DNA of 7,394 bases from Kingella oralis. GTDB taxonomy: Bacteria; Pseudomonadota; Gammaproteobacteria; Burkholderiales; Neisseriaceae. Below are positions 6,076 to 7,394 of the stretch, piece by piece; positions within the stretch are counted from its first letter, which is position 1, and every line of letters begins with the position of its first letter. The DNA is taken from assembly GCA_905373195.1 (NCBI GenBank), contig CAJPSG010000045.1, positions 1 through 7,394 on the forward strand, given 5' to 3'. Under the pieces are notes generated by a model. The model ran no database searches. It was not told the DNA's origin and worked only from the letters and a program-made list of their open reading frames with translations. The position numbers and the translations under genes are program-made.

Positions 6076-6231
6076 ATGCAAATAACGCCGCAACGGCATA
6101 TTGCCCGCCGCCATTATGTTGGTAAACCGACATCGCGATTTAAACTGCGCCATTCGTTGCTTGCCCTGTTTACACGGTTTCAGGCTGCCTATCGCCCCCA
6201 TCAAGGCAGCCTGAAACGCCGTCCACCATAG
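6076..6231 (+). other. Doubtful small ORF, 51 codons, Arg-rich
   Basis: An ATG-to-TAG frame begins immediately after the uptake-word hairpin and encodes a strongly basic peptide starting MQITPQRHIARRHYVGKP. It is read through both arms of the next hairpin (as FQAA and GSLK). GAGG at 6062-6065 could serve as a ribosome binding site but is buried in the preceding hairpin. No family is recognised. Probably a chance frame or a decayed gene in the ppiD-panC gap. Confidence 0.18.
6177..6217. terminator. Second inverted uptake-word pair between ppiD and panC
   Basis: Arms at 6177-6190 and 6204-6217 form a perfect 14-bp stem with a 13-base loop. Exact 12-mers are 6179-6190 (- strand) and 6204-6215 (+ strand). 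It lies 55 bases before the panC start codon, so its role could be terminator, leader hairpin, or simply paired uptake words. Confidence 0.5.
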
Positions 6232-6260
6232 CTCAAACCCTTTTCCCCAACCCACCTAAT

Positions 6261-6265
6261 AAGGA
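6261..6265 (+). promoter_or_regulatory. panC ribosome binding site
   Basis: AAGGA sits 7 bases before the ATG at 6273. It is a clear Shine-Dalgarno match, unlike the starts of ratA and ppiD, and confirms the panC start. Confidence 0.75.
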
Positions 6266-6272
6266 CACCATC

Positions 6273-7115
6273 ATGCACATCTTCCACACCATCGCCCAAC
6301 TGCGCGACTGGCGCAAAACCGTTGCCAACGTTGCCTTTGTGCCCACCATGGGCAATCTGCACGACGGACATCTCGCCCTTGTGGAGCGCGCCAAGCAAGA
6401 AGCCGAACACGTTGTGGTCAGCATTTTTGTGAACCGCATCCAATTTGGGCAAGGCGAAGACTTTGACCAATACCCGCGCACCCTCGCCCAAGATGCCGAT
6501 AAGCTGCGCTCCGCAGGCGTTGCCGCCATTTTCGCCCCCGATGAAGCCGAGCTCTACCCCGCAGGCGAACAGCAATATTTCGTTGAACCGCCCGCGCTCA
6601 AATACGAGCTGTGCGGCGTATCCCGCCCCATCCACTTTCGCGGCGTGGCAACCGTGGTCAGCAAGCTGTTTAACATTGTGCAGCCCGATGTCGCCTGTTT
6701 TGGCAAAAAAGACTACCAGCAAGTCGCCATCATCAAAGGCATGGTTGCCGATTTAAACATCCCCGTGCGCATCGTTGCCGTGAACACAGGGCGCGCCGCC
6801 GACGGCTTGGCACTATCCAGCCGCAACCAATATTTAAGCGCCGCCGAACGCGCCGAAGCCCCGCGCCTGTATCGCACCCTGCAAACCCTCGCCCAAGCGG
6901 CACAAGCAGGCAACCGCGATTTTGCTGCGCTCGCCCAAACCGCCCGCGATGAACTGCACGCGCACGGCTGGGCGGTGGACTACGTTGAAATCCGCCAAGC
7001 AGGTAGCCTGAAACCCGCCCAAGCAGGCGACACGCAACTGGTGGTACTCGCCGCCGCCAAATTGGGCAACACGCGGTTGATTGATAATTTGGAGTTTGAT
7101 GTAGCGCACCATTGA
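6273..7115 (+). CDS. panC: Pantothenate synthetase (pantoate--beta-alanine ligase)
   Basis: Cytoplasmic enzyme joining pantoate and beta-alanine with ATP (via pantoyl-adenylate) to make pantothenate, the precursor of coenzyme A. The 280 residues match the family. Hallmarks are [10 protein letters not shown] (24-33), which holds the HIGH-type nucleotide-binding motif; SIFVNRIQF (50-58); the YPRT motif (67-70); [18 protein letters not shown] (122-139); GKKDYQQ (144-150); and DGLALSSRN (177-185), the KMSKS-equivalent loop. The last residues ([12 protein letters not shown]) are the usual C-terminal strand. panB is not adjacent in this window, and the gene is flanked upstream by two uptake-word hairpins, so it is probably transcribed on its own or with something beyond the right edge. 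A degenerate uptake word at 7001-7012 is read as Gly-Ser-Leu-Lys. Confidence 0.97.
   Translation: MHIFHTIAQLRDWRKTVANVAFVPTMGNLHDGHLALVERAKQEAEHVVVSIFVNRIQFGQGEDFDQYPRTLAQDADKLRSAGVAAIFAPDEAELYPAGEQQYFVEPPALKYELCGVSRPIHFRGVATVVSKLFNIVQPDVACFGKKDYQQVAIIKGMVADLNIPVRIVAVNTGRAADGLALSSRNQYLSAAERAEAPRLYRTLQTLAQAAQAGNRDFAALAQTARDELHAHGWAVDYVEIRQAGSLKPAQAGDTQLVVLAAAKLGNTRLIDNLEFDVAHH
7001..7012 (+). repeat. Degenerate uptake word in panC (AGGTAGCCTGAA)
   Basis: One mismatch (C to T at position 4) to the exact 12-mer; read in frame as Gly-Ser-Leu-Lys, like the two exact copies in ppiD. It may be a decaying or newly forming copy. Confidence 0.5.
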
Positions 7116-7394
7116 TGGTAGGTAGGTTTACAGCAATGAAAACGGAGAAGCAGCACAGCAACATAAAAGCAGGCGCATCCGCATTCGGCGCAGCAGGTGC
7201 TTTGTATGGTGTCGGTTTGCTGGCATTAGTCGCCGTGCGTTCGTTGATGGCGTTATTGGCTGCTTTACGCGCTACTTGGTTTTGTGCAATGCGAGATTGT
7301 GCGGCTACTTCTCGGGCAACCGCTTTGGCATTTTCTTTGGCTGCTTTTCGGGCTGCCCATGCAGCATCAATTGCTGCTGTGCCTTTATAGCCTG
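7116..7394 (-). CDS. Unidentified Ala/Lys-rich protein, 5' end outside the window, 3' end unresolved
   Basis: On the - strand a frame is open from the window edge (7392 inward) and reads an Ala-rich, charged sequence such as AIDAAWAARKAAKENAKAVA, then NQVARKAANNAINE, then a Pro/Ala/Asn segment (SKPTPYKAPAAPNADAPA) ending near 7165. Codons (GCC, AAA, GAA, CAA) look like those of the neighbouring genes, and the pattern suggests a long helix or coiled coil followed by a flexible tail. No in-frame ATG, GTG or TTG lies in the first 76 codons, so this is the interior or 3' part of a larger gene. No stop is met before 6733, deep inside antisense panC; below about 7165 the frame turns into Arg/Cys-rich shadow sequence. 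The true stop may have been lost by a frameshift: one base over, a TAA appears near 7128. No family recognised. Confidence 0.4.

Noticed and set aside
2808..6215. Regularly recurring 12-mers as a CRISPR array or other clustered repeat array
   Set aside because: The repeat is too short, spacing is irregular, both orientations are mixed and copies lie inside genes; it is the DNA uptake sequence.
7112..7390. A 92-codon + strand frame (Ala/Leu-rich, hydrophobic) after panC
   Set aside because: It begins with TTG overlapping the panC stop, has poor codon choice (TTG, GCT, TCT) and mirrors the Ala/Lys-rich - strand frame; I judge it the shadow, with some uncertainty.

Overview
The window reads as chromosomal DNA of a Neisseriaceae bacterium, most likely Kingella or a close relative. 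The main clue is a 12-base DNA uptake sequence, AGGCAGCCTGAA (reverse TTCAGGCTGCCT), found 15 times without mismatch. This is the Kingella-type dialect of the Neisseriaceae uptake word, as opposed to AGGCCGTCTGAA of N. meningitidis and N. gonorrhoeae. Gene content, codon use rich in AAA/GAA/GCC, and mid-range GC fit. No insertion sequence, tRNA, rRNA, CRISPR array or prophage is visible.

Layout, left to right. (1) Bases 1-2809 hold the end of a cell-elongation operon on the + strand: the 3' part of mrdA (transpeptidase PBP2) and, 2 bases later, rodA (SEDS glycosyltransferase). Together they form the elongasome core that builds the lateral wall, so the organism is probably rod-shaped or descended from rods that kept elongation. 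(2) Bases 2810-3091 are intergenic, with five exact and one variant uptake word, two perfect hairpins and a doubtful 33-codon ORF. (3) Bases 3092-3824 hold ratA and rnfH, overlapping by 14 bases; the rnfH stop codon lies inside an uptake word. (4) Bases 3871-4010 hold an AT-rich small membrane-protein ORF with a good ribosome binding site that seems broken by a one-base frameshift. (5) Bases 4194-6029 hold ppiD, a membrane-anchored periplasmic folding factor, with two uptake words in its coding sequence. (6) Bases 6030-6272 are intergenic, with two uptake-word hairpins and a doubtful 51-codon basic ORF. (7) Bases 6273-7115 hold panC (pantothenate synthetase). (8) The right edge carries an Ala/Lys-rich open frame on the - strand, convergent with panC, which has no stop before it runs into the panC antisense strand.

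The intact genes are conserved housekeeping genes (wall elongation, ribosome/quinone-associated RatA-RnfH, envelope protein folding, coenzyme A precursor synthesis), and no complete novel system is evident. The parts worth a second look are the uptake-word architecture (stop codons, hairpins and coding sequence all built from the same 12-mer, packed into the middle 3.4 kb), the frameshifted small membrane ORF, and the unexplained - strand frame at the right edge.
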